This document shows positions 63,869-64,000 of a DNA stretch of 64,000 nt, piece by piece (positions within the stretch are counted from its first letter, which is position 1; the number at the start of each line of letters is the position of its first letter). The stretch lies in assembly GCF_003233725.1 (NCBI RefSeq), contig NZ_QKQV01000006.1, positions 62,001 to 126,000 on the forward strand. Direction: 5' to 3'. The notes under the pieces were generated by a model that saw only the letters and a program-made list of their open reading frames with translations, searched no databases and was not told the DNA's origin. The position numbers and the translations under genes were made by a program. Origin of the DNA: Mesonia sp. K7. Lineage in GTDB: Bacteria > Bacteroidota > Bacteroidia > Flavobacteriales > Flavobacteriaceae.

Positions 63869-64000
63869 ATGATTTTAAATAACGAAACCGCAAGAAAGAC
63901 TGCAGAATTGTTGTTGCAAATTAAAGCAATAAAATTAGAACCGCAAACACCTTTTACATGGGCAAGTGGTTGGAAATCGCCAATCTATTGTGACAACCGT
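63869..64000 (+). CDS. pyrE: Orotate phosphoribosyltransferase, N-terminal part
   Basis: The first 44 codons are present and the gene runs off the window. The translation [20 protein letters not shown] (20 residues), then [20 protein letters not shown] (20 residues) and NR, matches PyrE, which makes orotidine monophosphate in pyrimidine synthesis. [16 protein letters not shown] is the highly conserved substrate-binding N-terminus. It is the divergent partner of the NUDIX gene, with 7 nt between their start codons. Confidence 0.92.
   Translation, partial: MILNNETARKTAELLLQIKAIKLEPQTPFTWASGWKSPIYCDNR

Noticed and set aside
1-64000. CRISPR arrays, rRNA and tRNA genes
   Set aside because: No regularly spaced direct repeats, rRNA core words or tRNA-like cloverleaf were found on reading both strands.

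Overview
The window looks like chromosomal DNA of a Flavobacteriaceae member (phylum Bacteroidota). The sequence is AT-rich. Two large secreted proteins end in type B sorting domains of the type IX secretion system. Several promoters carry the Bacteroidota -7 element TAnnTTTG, and Shine-Dalgarno sequences are weak or absent. Conserved Bacteroidota neighbourhoods are present: parA-parB-DUF5683-dapB-lepB-wbqC, mutL with two rhomboids, and recF-dciA. No rRNA, tRNA or CRISPR array was seen.

Layout. 1-9.5 kb: a pRiA4b-ORF3-like protein, a nucleoid-associated protein, a divergent kinase-like gene, an ABC transporter pair and two type IX-secreted surface proteins. 9.5-24.9 kb: uvrB, two PH-domain membrane proteins, menB, several secreted or lipoprotein genes, a truncated haemoglobin, a CvfB-like S1 protein, a menaquinone operon (a MenI-like thioesterase, isochorismate synthase, menD), then a metal-linked module (DUF3347 lipoprotein, metal-binding-like AraC regulator, HMA-MauE fusion, DUF305 protein). 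25-37 kb: udk, an FtsB-like protein, both methylmalonyl-CoA mutase subunits, a dienoyl-CoA-reductase-like SDR, parAB, dapB, lepB, wbqC and a YeiH-type exporter. 37-48.9 kb: EEP protein, two rhomboids, mutL, ribH, TPR protein, recF, dciA-like gene, glyA and fumarylacetoacetase. 48.9-54.7 kb: lipoproteins, a YtxJ-like thiol protein, clpB and small genes. 58-64 kb: yaaA, rluD, a PASTA protein, ddl, coaD, an M14 peptidase, a NUDIX protein and the first 44 codons of pyrE.

The most unusual region is 54.7-57.3 kb, between the clpB neighbourhood and yaaA. Four promoterless minus-strand genes, one of them a frameshifted remnant, are each followed within about 10 nt of the stop codon by a 136-199 bp imperfect palindrome. 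Each palindrome begins (read on the minus strand) with an AAC core and three of the four end with a GTT core. The first bases of every cassette are nearly complementary to the AAC-side arm of the palindrome at that cassette's own 3' end, which is the geometry expected for integron gene cassettes. The arms do not follow the classical RYYYAAC/GTTRRRY consensus and no integrase gene is in the window. I regard it as a candidate CALIN-like or otherwise undescribed cassette system. One cassette encodes an Imm11-like protein.

Other points of interest are a MITE-like element abutting rluD, a palindrome family (GCTTTCGCGRAAGC) scattered mostly inside coding sequences, a MutL whose endonuclease motif looks degenerate, and promoters placed so that ftsB and pyrE would be nearly leaderless.
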